DNA of 23,385 bases from a virus: IMG/VR virus record IMGVR_UViG_3300042350_004090, positions 1 through 23,385 of that record. One strand, written 5' to 3'. The notes beneath the pieces were generated by a model that had not been told where the DNA came from, did not search any database, and saw only the letters and a program-made list of their open reading frames with translations. Position 1 is the stretch's first letter, and the number at the start of each line of letters is the position of its first letter. A program made the translations under genes and the position numbers. Positions 1-9,340 of the stretch are shown here, in pieces.

Positions 1-1164
1 AGCAATAACATCATTTGCAAATCCAACCAAACGACCAATGGATGTATACCAAAATGTTTTAACAGGAGCAGGACCAGTTGCTTCCGCTGGAGCAGATGCT
101 GGTGCAGCATTTGGATCCGTTGTTGCAGCTGCCGGTGCAGCATTTGGATCTGCAGCCGGTGCATTCGGATCAACTATTACCGGACCACCGGCAGTAACCT
201 CTTCTTCTGCACCAGATGACTCTTGAAAAGGCCACCCGATACCAACATAATCTAAAAGTTTATTTATTGTTTGGGATGTTCCCATATAATGAACATCACC
301 CGCATTTGTTGCTTGCCAAATTGTTGCACCACCACCACCGGCGGCAGCGCCACCGTCTCCGGCTGCTACTGCAGTTTGAGGTGGAGCAAATACAACTGCA
401 TTTGGATCCGCTGGTGCAGTGTTAGTTGCACCGGCTGGTTGTGTTCCGGCTGCATTTGGATCCTGTGATTGATTTCCCAATCCCAAATCAGAATCTATAA
501 CTGATACCAAATTACTTGCGGCAATAGTGACTTGGGAAGGATCCTGTGCCTCTTTTGTTGAATCATCTTTTGGAGTAACTGATTGATCTCCGGATAAACC
601 GATAGAAATTGTTGCAGCAGATACAATACTTACAGTTGCAGTCATAGATAGGTCTGCGTTAAAAGACCAATTAAAATTATTTACTAATCCTGTGAAAGTT
701 TGTCTACATGAAGGTCCACCATAACTCCATCCCCAAGATAATGTAACCTCAGCTCCTGGAGTAAAAAATGCATCATCTATACCGGCCATATTAAACCCGT
801 CTGATGCCATTTCTGGCCAATAAGTAAATGTAAAATTACCACGCAAAAGTGATCCCAATGTACCATCATTGGTTACTGATATTGATTGTAACAATGGAAA
901 TCTAGGTGCATTTCTAGAATTGTATAATTTTAGATTACCACTTCTATCGGAAATTACTCTGTCTCCTGGAAAACCCAATGTTATTCCTTTTGCTTTAACA
1001 TGACCGTATGCAGTTTTACCATACGCCCATTCTATTGCACCAGATTTTTTACCAGCACGAACTCTTGCTCCAACATTTTGAGCTCTGGAGTTTAATTCAG
1101 AAATAACAGATTTGTTTACATTATGATAAAAAGGATTATCATAACCACTACCCCATACTGGCAT
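1..1164 (-). CDS. Probable baseplate hub protein (gp27/XkdQ-like position), 3' end cut by window edge
   Basis: The frame opens with ATG at 1164, preceded by a strong ribosome site (GGAGGT, 7 nt spacing) inside the end of the LysM gene, and stays open for 388 codons to base 1. Residues 1-235 look like a folded domain; around residue 135 there is FFTPGAEVTLSWGWS, a pattern I associate with phage baseplate hub-type proteins (from memory, not a search). Then comes an Ala/Pro/Gly-rich linker with repeated Asp-Pro-Asn-Ala units (about positions 80-205 and 395-475), separated by a short folded-looking stretch, and a more ordinary sequence at the left edge. Its place after the tape measure, tube-initiator-like and LysM genes matches the hub slot in PBSX/Mu/T4-type tails. 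It has no octamer of its own and is probably co-transcribed with the LysM gene. It could instead be another baseplate structural protein. The coding status is certain, the role moderate. Confidence 0.75.
   Translation of the reverse strand, partial: MPVWGSGYDNPFYHNVNKSVISELNSRAQNVGARVRAGKKSGAIEWAYGKTAYGHVKAKGITLGFPGDRVISDRSGNLKLYNSRNAPRFPLLQSISVTNDGTLGSLLRGNFTFTYWPEMASDGFNMAGIDDAFFTPGAEVTLSWGWSYGGPSCRQTFTGLVNNFNWSFNADLSMTATVSIVSAATISIGLSGDQSVTPKDDSTKEAQDPSQVTIAASNLVSVIDSDLGLGNQSQDPNAAGTQPAGATNTAPADPNAVVFAPPQTAVAAGDGGAAAGGGGATIWQATNAGDVHYMGTSQTINKLLDYVGIGWPFQESSGAEEEVTAGGPVIVDPNAPAADPNAAPAAATTDPNAAPASAPAEATGPAPVKTFWYTSIGRLVGFANDVIA
85..475 (-). repeat. Asp-Pro-Asn-Ala linker repeats in hub candidate
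   Basis: The codons for Asp-Pro-Asn-Ala recur six times within about 390 bases, seen on the plus strand as repeated gcatttggatcc-like strings (near 107, 140, 162, 400 and 450, with one more near 85-130). They sit in Ala/Pro/Thr/Gly-rich low-complexity sequence and probably form flexible linkers between folded parts of the protein. Confidence 0.7.
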
Positions 1165-1169
1165 AACAA

Positions 1170-1505
1170 TTACCTCCAATCATTGTAAGAATCTATCAAT
1201 GATACTATACCAGTATCTTCTTGATAATATGGTATTTTTAGAATTATTCCAGCAGGAACATTCAAACTACCTTTTCCCAAATTATTAACTTTTGCAATAA
1301 CAAACCACAATGATTCATCACCGTAGTATTCTTTTGCAAGAATATCAAGTCTGTCTCCCTCTTGTGTTAAAATTTGAGTATCTTCAGCTTTAGCAAAATT
1401 TGGATAAAAAATAGTAGATAATCTTCTGACATATCGTAAATTGCCATCAGAATCTATTTTTCTAGCATTTTGGACAATATATGTCCCACCATATCTTTTT
1501 GCCAT
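1170..1505 (-). CDS. LysM-type baseplate protein, gp53/gpX-like
   Basis: A 111-residue protein. Residues 45-95 read as a LysM-like module: a DRLDILAKEYYGDESLWFVI segment followed by an Asn-rich turn, then VPAGIILKIP. This is the usual pattern of small LysM proteins of contractile tails (P2 gpX, the LysM part of PBSX XkdP, T4 gp53). In such tails the module helps attach wedge or hub to the tail end rather than degrading cell wall, and no catalytic domain is present. The start is ATG with AGAGG about 5 nt upstream. The octamer motif lies 36 nt before the ATG. The hub candidate follows after 5 nt with its ribosome site inside this gene, so the two are translationally close. The family call is good; the exact T4 equivalent is uncertain. 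Confidence 0.8.
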   Translation of the reverse strand: MAKRYGGTYIVQNARKIDSDGNLRYVRRLSTIFYPNFAKAEDTQILTQEGDRLDILAKEYYGDESLWFVIAKVNNLGKGSLNVPAGIILKIPYYQEDTGIVSLIDSYNDWR

Positions 1506-1519
1506 ATTACCTCTTATCG

Positions 1520-1552
1520 AATAAAAACATTATCATTTACAATAAATATGTT
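1520..1552 (-). terminator. Possible bulged terminator hairpin overlapping octamer
   Basis: On the coding strand, AACAT and ATTTA pair with TAAAT and ATGTT around a TTG loop, with a 4-nt bulge (GATA) on the right arm, followed by a T-rich run. It lies between the giant repeat protein and the LysM gene. The octamer is in the left arm. The stem is AT-rich and weak. Confidence 0.35.
1542..1549 (-). promoter_or_regulatory. Octamer ATATTTAT before LysM gene
   Basis: Coding-strand ATATTTAT preceded by C, 36 nt before the ATG of the LysM gene. It is one of eight identical intergenic copies and a likely phage late promoter element. Confidence 0.6.
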
Positions 1553-1573
1553 ATGAATTTTTTTATCTATCGT

Positions 1574-4500
1574 TTACCGTCTTTTCTTTTTAGCACGTTT
1601 AGGTGTAGCACCAACATTTGCAGTTCCACCATTAGTTGCAGTAGCATTTGGATTTCCTGATCCAGTTGGTGGTGTTTGCAATGGTTGTGATGCCCAAGAT
1701 GCCCAATCAGCAGAAGTAGGCGGATTTGTTCCAGGTGCAGGAACATTTGGTTTAGTTTCTGTTGCCGGTGGAGCACCACCAACTACTCTAAATCCACCAT
1801 CTGTTTTTGCAGGTGGGGTAAGTCCAACACCTTTCAATAAATTATTAGAACTTACATCTGGAGTTGTTGTACCCGTAGCTGCTGGCGTAGCACCTTGCAT
1901 CATCAATGGTGTTGGTCTTTGTTGTTGTGGTGTTGCAGCCGGATTACTTGTTGGTGCAGCACTACCTTGACCAGTTCCAGTTGGTGAAGACGATGTTGAA
2001 GTTGCAGGCGGATTTGGATCCGTAGAAACATTTGCCTGTGTATCTTCTCTTAATTTTTCATCCGGAACTGGTATCTTATCTTCACTATTAGGTGAAGGTG
2101 AGTTATACAACTCTACATTTTCAGGATCGGATGCGGACTTACCATCTATAGCACGGAAATAGTTTACTCTCTTATCACTTTGTGGAATAAGACCGGTTTC
2201 AATATCAGCACCGGTATCATCATACAATGAGTACATAACACCATTGTATTCTGGACGATATACGCCTATCGGTGTAAATGACAAACCAACTTGAATATGT
2301 TTTGGTAATTGTAATGCACCAGGTGTAGACAATGGAACATTATCTGCAACAACATTCAACTTTTTATCTTCTGATAAGTGTGCAGTTTCCCATGTAGTTC
2401 CAGCATTATCAAATGTGTATGACAGACTACTTATGAATCCTGGCATTTTTCTATAAAGATGACCTATATTCAATCTTATTATTGGACCACGAATCAAACC
2501 ACCCTTTGTATATTCGGGAGCAGTCCATGATGCTAAGTGATTCAATTTACGCCAAGATGCCTTCATTTCATCGCGCGATCCAATGTGAACTGTGAATCCA
2601 AAACTTATACTTCTTTCATATCCATCATAAACATACAATGGATCTCCTCTACCCATATACTTTATTGGATTCCACTTTGGACTATGATTATCAGTTATAG
2701 AATCAAATGTTGCTCTAAATGCAATAATTTCAGCTGGTCTGTTTACACCACCGGCTTGAATTTTTAATCCTGTAAAGTAAAATTCTATCAAGTCTTCTGT
2801 GCCAGGTATTGAATCATTATTGTATTTACCCTTTTCATATACCAAGTTTTTATTTATATTTTTAGTTACTTTTCTGTAATCCAATATGTTGATTCTATCA
2901 CCTCTAAATTGACGACCATTTTTCAACTGTGGAGATGTTGCACCTGTTTTGGTACTCTTAGCATAAGTTACATTGCTAACAAAAGGCAAGTTTCTTTGAC
3001 TACCAGGTTCACCTGCAGAACCAAAACCAAAGTATCTTTCCAAATTTAATGCATGATATTTTGCAAAACTTGGATCAGACATAATATATTCTTTTTTAGC
3101 AGCTTCATTATTTTGAACAGTTGATGTTGTTCCATCTGCATTTGTAACGGTTCTAGTTTGACCCTGGTCTTGTGCATACAAATCAAATCTAAAATCATTG
3201 AATTTTCTAGATCTATTTGGATCACCACTTGTAGCTTTTCTTAAATTACTATATGTTGCACTCAAATACTTTTTCAAAGGATCAGTTTCATTTGGACTTG
3301 ATGTACTTATTGTCTCTGTATCTGCTTCGTTTGCAACACCAGCATTTATGAAATCAGTTCTTCTAACTCTATCTGCAATAGTTTTTCTTTTTGGATCATA
3401 TGGATCCAATTGTTTTATTTTCTGTAAAGTTGTATCTTGTAGATTTATCTTACTTGGCAATGTTGAAGATCTAGTTGTATTTATTTCAAATGGTGCATCA
3501 TCTAAAATTTCAGAAAGTTTCCTTAATGATCCAAAAATTTTCTTATCCGAAGAAACATAATCATTTATTATTTCATTTGAATAATAATTTGGTTTATCGC
3601 CTTCAGCATTTAATGTACTATAATACTGATTTCTCCTTGATGTTATAGGGTATCTTGGATTTTTTTCAGATGTTATACTCCAAGGTGGTGCATCATATGT
3701 TGATGTTTGAACCGCATTTGATGGACCACCATCAGGAGCAGTTTGACCGGTGTTTCCTGAATCTGGTGGATTTGATCCAAATGTTAAATTTGATTCTGGT
3801 AAAACAGGAGATGTTGAATAAAATGTTAAATGTGGATGTCTTGATTTTCTAATTGTAGTTGGACCAAGACCCAAAGGAGAATGAACTCCACCATTTTGAG
3901 TAGACAGACGATTGATTACAACATTTTGAGATATTGTAGGTGATGATCCAGATATTGGTTTGAAAGATTCCGGTAACATTTCTTTCATCAAACCAATCAA
4001 ACGGTTGTAATTCGTTTGATCTCCAGAAGAACTTGGTGTTGTTAATGTTCTCCAAAAATCAGAAGTTGCATCAGGAAATGCACTATACTCTCTTTTTATA
4101 GTTGTACTTTCATATCTGTTCAATGATGTTTCATCGGAACCACCAGTTAAACTATGTCTTGATATTCTAACACCATTTGATGCACCTCTTATATTTTCTA
4201 TTATTGATCCAGGATTGTATATCTGTGTTGTTGAATTTATTACAGAATCTCCATTTCCAGATAAAGAATCCACATCCGCATCAACTGCTGGATTCATTAG
4301 TTGTAATTGCTTTTGTTTTTCTGTAAAGGTTGTTCCTTTTGTTGATCTCAAGAATTTCTCTATTCTATCTATATCTCGGTCTATCCTTTCTTGTAAAGTT
4401 GATGATCCACCCCTAACAGTTCCGTCATCAACCACAGATCTCATAGACCATCTCTGACCAATATCTCTTGTTTCGTATGGTTGTAATTCTCTATCTAAAT

Positions 4501-7500
4501 TATATGAATTATTTTGTAAATTGTACTTATCATATTGTTTATCCAATTCCGAAGAAAACATCCCTTTGGTTGCCCAAGTTGTCAAGTAACCAACACTATT
4601 TGTAACATTTTTCATGTTTCTTTCGTATGGATTACCATAATTACTCGGTCTTGCCTTTACTTTTGAATCTGGCACTTGATTTGATAATGACGATAATAAA
4701 CCACCAGTTCCAGATTGTTTTTTACCAAAACTATTTGGTGCAAACTTTTCTCTATCGTTTACTATTATACCACCAGCACCTCTTGCGGATTCTATACTAA
4801 CTCTATCACCGGAAACAGCATTGTATTTTAACTCTGGCTTTATTATTGGATATAAAGTTTCTGCAATAGAGTTCATTTTTGGCATGAATCCCCTTCTCTC
4901 ACCTGCAAGTATTCCAAAATAATTTGTTATTGGTATACCGGTTATAGTGGATTTATTTTGACCAGTTTCGGTAGATAACGCCGAATAATTTGGTGACAGG
5001 TTGGTGTTTGATTTATCAGCAAAAAATGGAACGAACCCCTTATCTCCACCTGGAACTTGATTTGGTGAACTTATTGCTATCCCAAAATACTTAACACCCG
5101 GTGCATCAGATTTTGCACCCTTCCATGATAAACTTCCATATTCAGATACAAAATCACTTGTTAATGTTTGTGGTAAAGCAGTAAATCCTTTCGATGCATC
5201 ATTTGGGATGAAATCAACTCCAGGTGCCTCAGACCTACCACCTTTCCATGTAAATATACTACTATCACTAGTATACTTTGTTTCTAATGATGGAGCAAAT
5301 GAATTAAATCCAGTAGTGTTATCATTTGGAAAATAATCAACAACAGATGCAACAGATCGTGCACCCTTCCATGTAAATGACGAAACATCGGAAACATATT
5401 GTGTTTCGAGTGGTCTGGCAAATGTTGTGAACCCAACACTTTGATCATTAGTTAGATAATTTGTAGCAGGAGCATTGGAAGATGCACCTTTGAATGTAAA
5501 TTCACTAATATCTGTTTGGTATTCACTTACAAGTTTCTGTGCCTTTAATGTGAATCCTTTATTAAAACTATCTGGAAAAAAGTTTACTTCTTTTGGAACG
5601 CTACCTGCAAATGTTAATTTTGAAGAATCTTTTACATATTCACTTTCCAAAGATCTAGGAAATTTTGTAAATCCTGGAGAATTTGTATTTCCAAAGAAGT
5701 TTGTTGTTTTTGCATCATTCTTTGATCCGTTAAAATCAAATTCAGATGAATCTTTTACATACTTTGAATCTAATTTTTGCACCAATCTTGTAAAACCACC
5801 TTTACTGAATTTTGATGTTTTATCAAAATAGTTTTGTTCCGGAGCAGTATTTGGTGTTCCCTTCCAATCAAAATTCGATGATTCTTTTTTATATTTACTA
5901 TTGAGTAATTGAACCAATCTCTCAAAACCAGCACTACTGTATTTGGATTGTAAATCAAAATAATTTATTTGTGGAGCGGAATTTCTAGATCCATCCCAAT
6001 CAAAATCAGAAGATTCATTTTTATATTTTGTACTCAATTTTTCCGCAAATAAATTAAATCCTGCGGTTGTATATCTTCTGTCTCTATCAAAGTAATTTAC
6101 ATTAACTGCATTTGTTCTCAACCCATCCCAATCTAAATCAGAAGAATCTTTTTTATACTTACTTTCAAGTTTAGTTGAAAATGTATGAAAACCAGTTGAA
6201 CTATATTTTGATTCTAAATCGAAATAATTTACAGCAGGTGCATTTACTCTTGATCCATCCCAATCAAAATCAGAAGAATCTTTTATGTATTTGCTTTCCA
6301 ATTTTGGTATGAAAGTAGTGAATCCTGCAGTTGTTACTTTATTAGTCAAATCCAAATAATTAACCTGTGGTGCATCTGACCTAAAACCATCCCAATCAAA
6401 ATCAGAAGAATCTTTTATGTATTTGCTTATTTGGAATTGCGTAAATGTATTGAATCCTTCCGTTGATACTTTCGATGTTAAATCCAAATAATTTACAGCG
6501 GGAGCATTACTTCTCTTACCATCCCAATCGTAAATTGAAGAATCTGGAATATATTTTGATTCACCTTGAACTGCAAAACTATGGAAACCAGCATTAGAAT
6601 GAGCGGAAGTCAAGTCAAAATAGTTTATCGTTGGTGCACTTTGTTTATCACCATCCCAATCGTAAATTGAAGAATCGGGAACATATTTCGATTCACCTTG
6701 AGCGGCAAATGTTGTAAACCCAGCATTAGTATGAGTGGATGTTAAATCAAAATAATTTACAGCCGGTGCAGTATCTTTTGCACCATCCCAATCGTATACT
6801 GATGAATCTGGAATATATTTTGAATCGCCTTGAGCGGCAAATGTTGTAAATCCTGCATTGGAATTTGCAGATGACAAATCAAAATAATTTACAGCAGGAG
6901 CTGCGTCTTTTGTTCCATCCCAATCATATACAGATGAATCTGGAATATATTTTGAATCGTATAATTGTCCAAATGTACTAAAACCAACATTAGTGTGTTG
7001 TGATTCTAAATCAAAATAATTTACAGCAGGAGCCGCTTGAGCAGTACCATCCCAGTCGTATAATGATGCATCTGGAATATATTTTGAATCACCTTGACCA
7101 GCAAATGTATGGAAACCCAAATTACTACTCAACCCCTCTATATCAAAATAATTCACAGCAGGTGCGGTTTGTTTTGATCCAATCCATGTCAATTCGGAAG
7201 AATCTGGAATATATTTTGAATCGAACAGTTGTGATAAACGACTAAAACCAAGTGTTGTGTATCTATTTGTTATATCAAAAAAGTTTGTTTCTGGAGAAGT
7301 TGTTCCATTTCCATCCCAATCATATTGAGAAGATTCTATCACATATTTTGAATCGTATAGTTGTGATAGTTTACTAAAACCTGATATTGTATTTTGTTTT
7401 TTTATATCAAGAAAATCTGTTTCCGGAGCACCATCTCTTTTACCATACCAAGCAAATATAGAACTATCTGGTTTATATTTAGTTTCACCTTGAGCAGTAA

Positions 7501-9319
7501 ATGTTGTAAATCCAGATGTAGTATATCTTCCATTTTGATCAAAATAATCAGTTTGTGGTATAGTTGAAAATGAAAAAGTCGAACTGTTTGGTATGTAATC
7601 TGTTATATTTTTTCTTGCAAATGTTCGGAATCCTATTCCAAAATCATCATCCATAAAATTAACAGACGGAGCCGCACCACCCTTGCCATTCCATGTATAT
7701 GCAGAATTTGATAATAATTTTGAATCACCAATTTGTTGATTTGCAGTAAATCCAATTCCATTTATATTTTGAAAAAAGTTTACTTCCTGTTTTCCAATCA
7801 TAGATAGGCGTGATTCATTTACGTTTTCATGTCTTCCAGATGGATCTGTAAATTCAACATCATCTAAATTGTAAATACTATTGTCTTCTAATTGTCTTGA
7901 TTGTAAGTCATATCTAACTGCAGATACAATTTGTGATGGAGACATTTCCATTAAGTTAGAAATTTGAACATATCTAACTGGCTCATCATCTATATTAAAA
8001 ATGCTAGTATCTTCTAACATTTGTGATGCCAAATCGACTCTGAATACTTTTGTGTCCGGAATAGTTATTAAACCACTCTCTGGCAAATCGGTAATTATTT
8101 CTGGAGATTCCGATGTTCTATCAAAAGATAATTCTCGTCTTTCTAATGCAATATCCGGATTAACAACATTATTCAATGGTGATAACAAATCCTTATTTAT
8201 TACAACCGATTGTGGTTCTAAATCAGCAAATAAAGGTGGTCTTATTATTGTTATATTTGGATTCTCTATGTTGTCAGTTGCATCATCTTGATTTACAATT
8301 ATAGTTGGGGATTGAGCTGATCTCTCAAAAGTTTGATCCGGTCTTATTATATCAATATCTGGATTTTGAACATTATCACTCACATCGTTTGGATTGACTA
8401 TTATTGATGGTGATTGTTCAGTTCTGTCAAATGAAAGTTCACTCCGAACTATATCTATATTAGGGTTTTGTATATTATCGCTGGCATCATTTGGTGTAAC
8501 ATTTATAGTAGGTGATTGTGATGTTCTATCAAACGATAATGGTTTTGATAATATATCAACATTTGGATTTTCTATGTTATCACTGGCATCATTTGGATTT
8601 ATATTCACATCAGGAGATTGTGTACTTCTATCACTTGACAAAACAGACGGTACTATCTCTATTTTTGGATCAGTTATATTGTTAGTCAATTCAGCAGAAT
8701 TTATTTGTATTTCTGGTGAATACGCTTCAAGTCCAGATGTTAATGGTGTCTGTTCTAAATTTGTATTTGAAGTTAAATTGTTCGTTCCGGCATTTACTTT
8801 TTGAATTTGAATTTCAGAACTATTCAATCTGCTCTGAATTTGTTCATTTCTAATTTGACCAAATTGTGATATTATTTTTTCTAACGGAACATCACCAATA
8901 CCACTATTTCCAAAATCAGCATTGATTTCGGATAGATTTGAAACAGAATTTACCAATCCTTCTTGAAATACTTTTTTTACTATATCATCTTTTTTTGTTC
9001 TTGATAAGTTAGTTTCAATAGGTTTTGTTTTGAATTGTTTTATTTCATCTAATTTTGTTGTACTCAAATATCTCTGTATTGGAACCGGTTTTGGTTTTCT
9101 TATATCATCTCTTTTTGTTGTTCCCAATAATTTAGTAACATCCGTTTCTTCCGGACGATTAGGTGATGGTACTATTGGTGCAAAGATTTGAGTAATAGGT
9201 TGGAACGTAGCAAAATTCTTGGCATTCGTTGCTTTAGATGCCTCTGGTGAACTTTTATCTTCCTTTGAAAAATCAGAACGAAATTTCGATAAATCCGAAG
9301 TTATATCTATCAATGACAT
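1574..9319 (-). CDS. Giant repeat-containing baseplate/tail-tube-initiator-like protein (about 2581 aa)
   Basis: The frame is open from TTG at 9331, but I choose ATG at 9319 because GGGAAG lies just before it and the TTG has no ribosome site. Order of parts: residues about 40-140, charged with three short degenerate repeats; 201-433, six or seven repeats of 34 residues; 430-530, a duplicated LEDxSIxNxDD segment; 532-1437, about 21 repeats of 39-44 residues; 1440-2180, long and polar; 2185-2360, a folded domain with SPKWNPIKYMGRGDPLYVYDG and later LPKHIQVGLSFTPIG; 2400-2581, Pro/Thr/Ser/Ala-rich, ending in a basic tail. I recall the folded domain from virion baseplate proteins encoded after the tape measure; it resembles tube-like initiator proteins (gp48/gp54 role), but this is from memory. 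The repeats have no function I recognise. It is unusually large for this slot. The gene is certain; the function is inferred. Confidence 0.8.
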   Translation of the reverse strand: MSLIDITSDLSKFRSDFSKEDKSSPEASKATNAKNFATFQPITQIFAPIVPSPNRPEETDVTKLLGTTKRDDIRKPKPVPIQRYLSTTKLDEIKQFKTKPIETNLSRTKKDDIVKKVFQEGLVNSVSNLSEINADFGNSGIGDVPLEKIISQFGQIRNEQIQSRLNSSEIQIQKVNAGTNNLTSNTNLEQTPLTSGLEAYSPEIQINSAELTNNITDPKIEIVPSVLSSDRSTQSPDVNINPNDASDNIENPNVDILSKPLSFDRTSQSPTINVTPNDASDNIQNPNIDIVRSELSFDRTEQSPSIIVNPNDVSDNVQNPDIDIIRPDQTFERSAQSPTIIVNQDDATDNIENPNITIIRPPLFADLEPQSVVINKDLLSPLNNVVNPDIALERRELSFDRTSESPEIITDLPESGLITIPDTKVFRVDLASQMLEDTSIFNIDDEPVRYVQISNLMEMSPSQIVSAVRYDLQSRQLEDNSIYNLDDVEFTDPSGRHENVNESRLSMIGKQEVNFFQNINGIGFTANQQIGDSKLLSNSAYTWNGKGGAAPSVNFMDDDFGIGFRTFARKNITDYIPNSSTFSFSTIPQTDYFDQNGRYTTSGFTTFTAQGETKYKPDSSIFAWYGKRDGAPETDFLDIKKQNTISGFSKLSQLYDSKYVIESSQYDWDGNGTTSPETNFFDITNRYTTLGFSRLSQLFDSKYIPDSSELTWIGSKQTAPAVNYFDIEGLSSNLGFHTFAGQGDSKYIPDASLYDWDGTAQAAPAVNYFDLESQHTNVGFSTFGQLYDSKYIPDSSVYDWDGTKDAAPAVNYFDLSSANSNAGFTTFAAQGDSKYIPDSSVYDWDGAKDTAPAVNYFDLTSTHTNAGFTTFAAQGESKYVPDSSIYDWDGDKQSAPTINYFDLTSAHSNAGFHSFAVQGESKYIPDSSIYDWDGKRSNAPAVNYLDLTSKVSTEGFNTFTQFQISKYIKDSSDFDWDGFRSDAPQVNYLDLTNKVTTAGFTTFIPKLESKYIKDSSDFDWDGSRVNAPAVNYFDLESKYSSTGFHTFSTKLESKYKKDSSDLDWDGLRTNAVNVNYFDRDRRYTTAGFNLFAEKLSTKYKNESSDFDWDGSRNSAPQINYFDLQSKYSSAGFERLVQLLNSKYKKESSNFDWKGTPNTAPEQNYFDKTSKFSKGGFTRLVQKLDSKYVKDSSEFDFNGSKNDAKTTNFFGNTNSPGFTKFPRSLESEYVKDSSKLTFAGSVPKEVNFFPDSFNKGFTLKAQKLVSEYQTDISEFTFKGASSNAPATNYLTNDQSVGFTTFARPLETQYVSDVSSFTWKGARSVASVVDYFPNDNTTGFNSFAPSLETKYTSDSSIFTWKGGRSEAPGVDFIPNDASKGFTALPQTLTSDFVSEYGSLSWKGAKSDAPGVKYFGIAISSPNQVPGGDKGFVPFFADKSNTNLSPNYSALSTETGQNKSTITGIPITNYFGILAGERRGFMPKMNSIAETLYPIIKPELKYNAVSGDRVSIESARGAGGIIVNDREKFAPNSFGKKQSGTGGLLSSLSNQVPDSKVKARPSNYGNPYERNMKNVTNSVGYLTTWATKGMFSSELDKQYDKYNLQNNSYNLDRELQPYETRDIGQRWSMRSVVDDGTVRGGSSTLQERIDRDIDRIEKFLRSTKGTTFTEKQKQLQLMNPAVDADVDSLSGNGDSVINSTTQIYNPGSIIENIRGASNGVRISRHSLTGGSDETSLNRYESTTIKREYSAFPDATSDFWRTLTTPSSSGDQTNYNRLIGLMKEMLPESFKPISGSSPTISQNVVINRLSTQNGGVHSPLGLGPTTIRKSRHPHLTFYSTSPVLPESNLTFGSNPPDSGNTGQTAPDGGPSNAVQTSTYDAPPWSITSEKNPRYPITSRRNQYYSTLNAEGDKPNYYSNEIINDYVSSDKKIFGSLRKLSEILDDAPFEINTTRSSTLPSKINLQDTTLQKIKQLDPYDPKRKTIADRVRRTDFINAGVANEADTETISTSSPNETDPLKKYLSATYSNLRKATSGDPNRSRKFNDFRFDLYAQDQGQTRTVTNADGTTSTVQNNEAAKKEYIMSDPSFAKYHALNLERYFGFGSAGEPGSQRNLPFVSNVTYAKSTKTGATSPQLKNGRQFRGDRINILDYRKVTKNINKNLVYEKGKYNNDSIPGTEDLIEFYFTGLKIQAGGVNRPAEIIAFRATFDSITDNHSPKWNPIKYMGRGDPLYVYDGYERSISFGFTVHIGSRDEMKASWRKLNHLASWTAPEYTKGGLIRGPIIRLNIGHLYRKMPGFISSLSYTFDNAGTTWETAHLSEDKKLNVVADNVPLSTPGALQLPKHIQVGLSFTPIGVYRPEYNGVMYSLYDDTGADIETGLIPQSDKRVNYFRAIDGKSASDPENVELYNSPSPNSEDKIPVPDEKLREDTQANVSTDPNPPATSTSSSPTGTGQGSAAPTSNPAATPQQQRPTPLMMQGATPAATGTTTPDVSSNNLLKGVGLTPPAKTDGGFRVVGGAPPATETKPNVPAPGTNPPTSADWASWASQPLQTPPTGSGNPNATATNGGTANVGATPKRAKKKRR
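5009..7726 (-). repeat. About 21 tandem repeats of 39-44 residues in the giant protein
   Basis: Unit consensus: SKY(I/K)xDSSxxDWDG, then xxxxAPxVNYFDL, then a variable stretch and GFxxFxxxxx. Central copies are 44 residues (132 nt) and nearly identical in protein while differing at silent sites. Copies toward both ends diverge and the later ones shorten to 39-41. A further degraded copy may lie at about 4870-5008. The pattern fits repeated unequal duplication followed by selection on the protein. Confidence 0.95.
8023..8719 (-). repeat. Six to seven tandem 34-residue repeats in the giant protein
   Basis: Unit consensus: SPxIxxNPNDxSDNIxNPxI, then DIxxxxLSFDRTxQ (about 102 nt). Four central copies are regular; the first and last two are degraded. 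The sequence is unrelated to the downstream 44-residue family in the same protein, so two arrays arose independently in one gene. Confidence 0.9.
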
Positions 9320-9340
9320 TATTCTTCCCAAATGTTTACT

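Noticed and set aside
2867-2880. TATAAATA-like string on the coding strand inside the giant gene
   Set aside because: It lies within coding sequence in AT-rich DNA, far from any start codon, and does not match the octamer seen at the intergenic sites.
3198-3560. Plus-strand open frames of 60-164 codons, including 3198-3560, 10467-10961 and 12351-12812
   Set aside because: They lie antisense to firmly identified genes, have no ribosome sites or family features, and their composition mirrors the opposite strand; the 10467-10961 frame simply reflects the tape measure repeats.
5009-7726. Regular 132-bp periodicity that could be mistaken for a CRISPR array or satellite
   Set aside because: Units are far too long, vary at silent sites, stay in frame and encode a continuous repeat protein; there are no unique spacers.
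9320-9331. TTG at 9331 as the start of the giant protein
   Set aside because: No ribosome site precedes it and it leaves only 9 nt after the octamer; the ATG at 9319 has GGGAAG just upstream.
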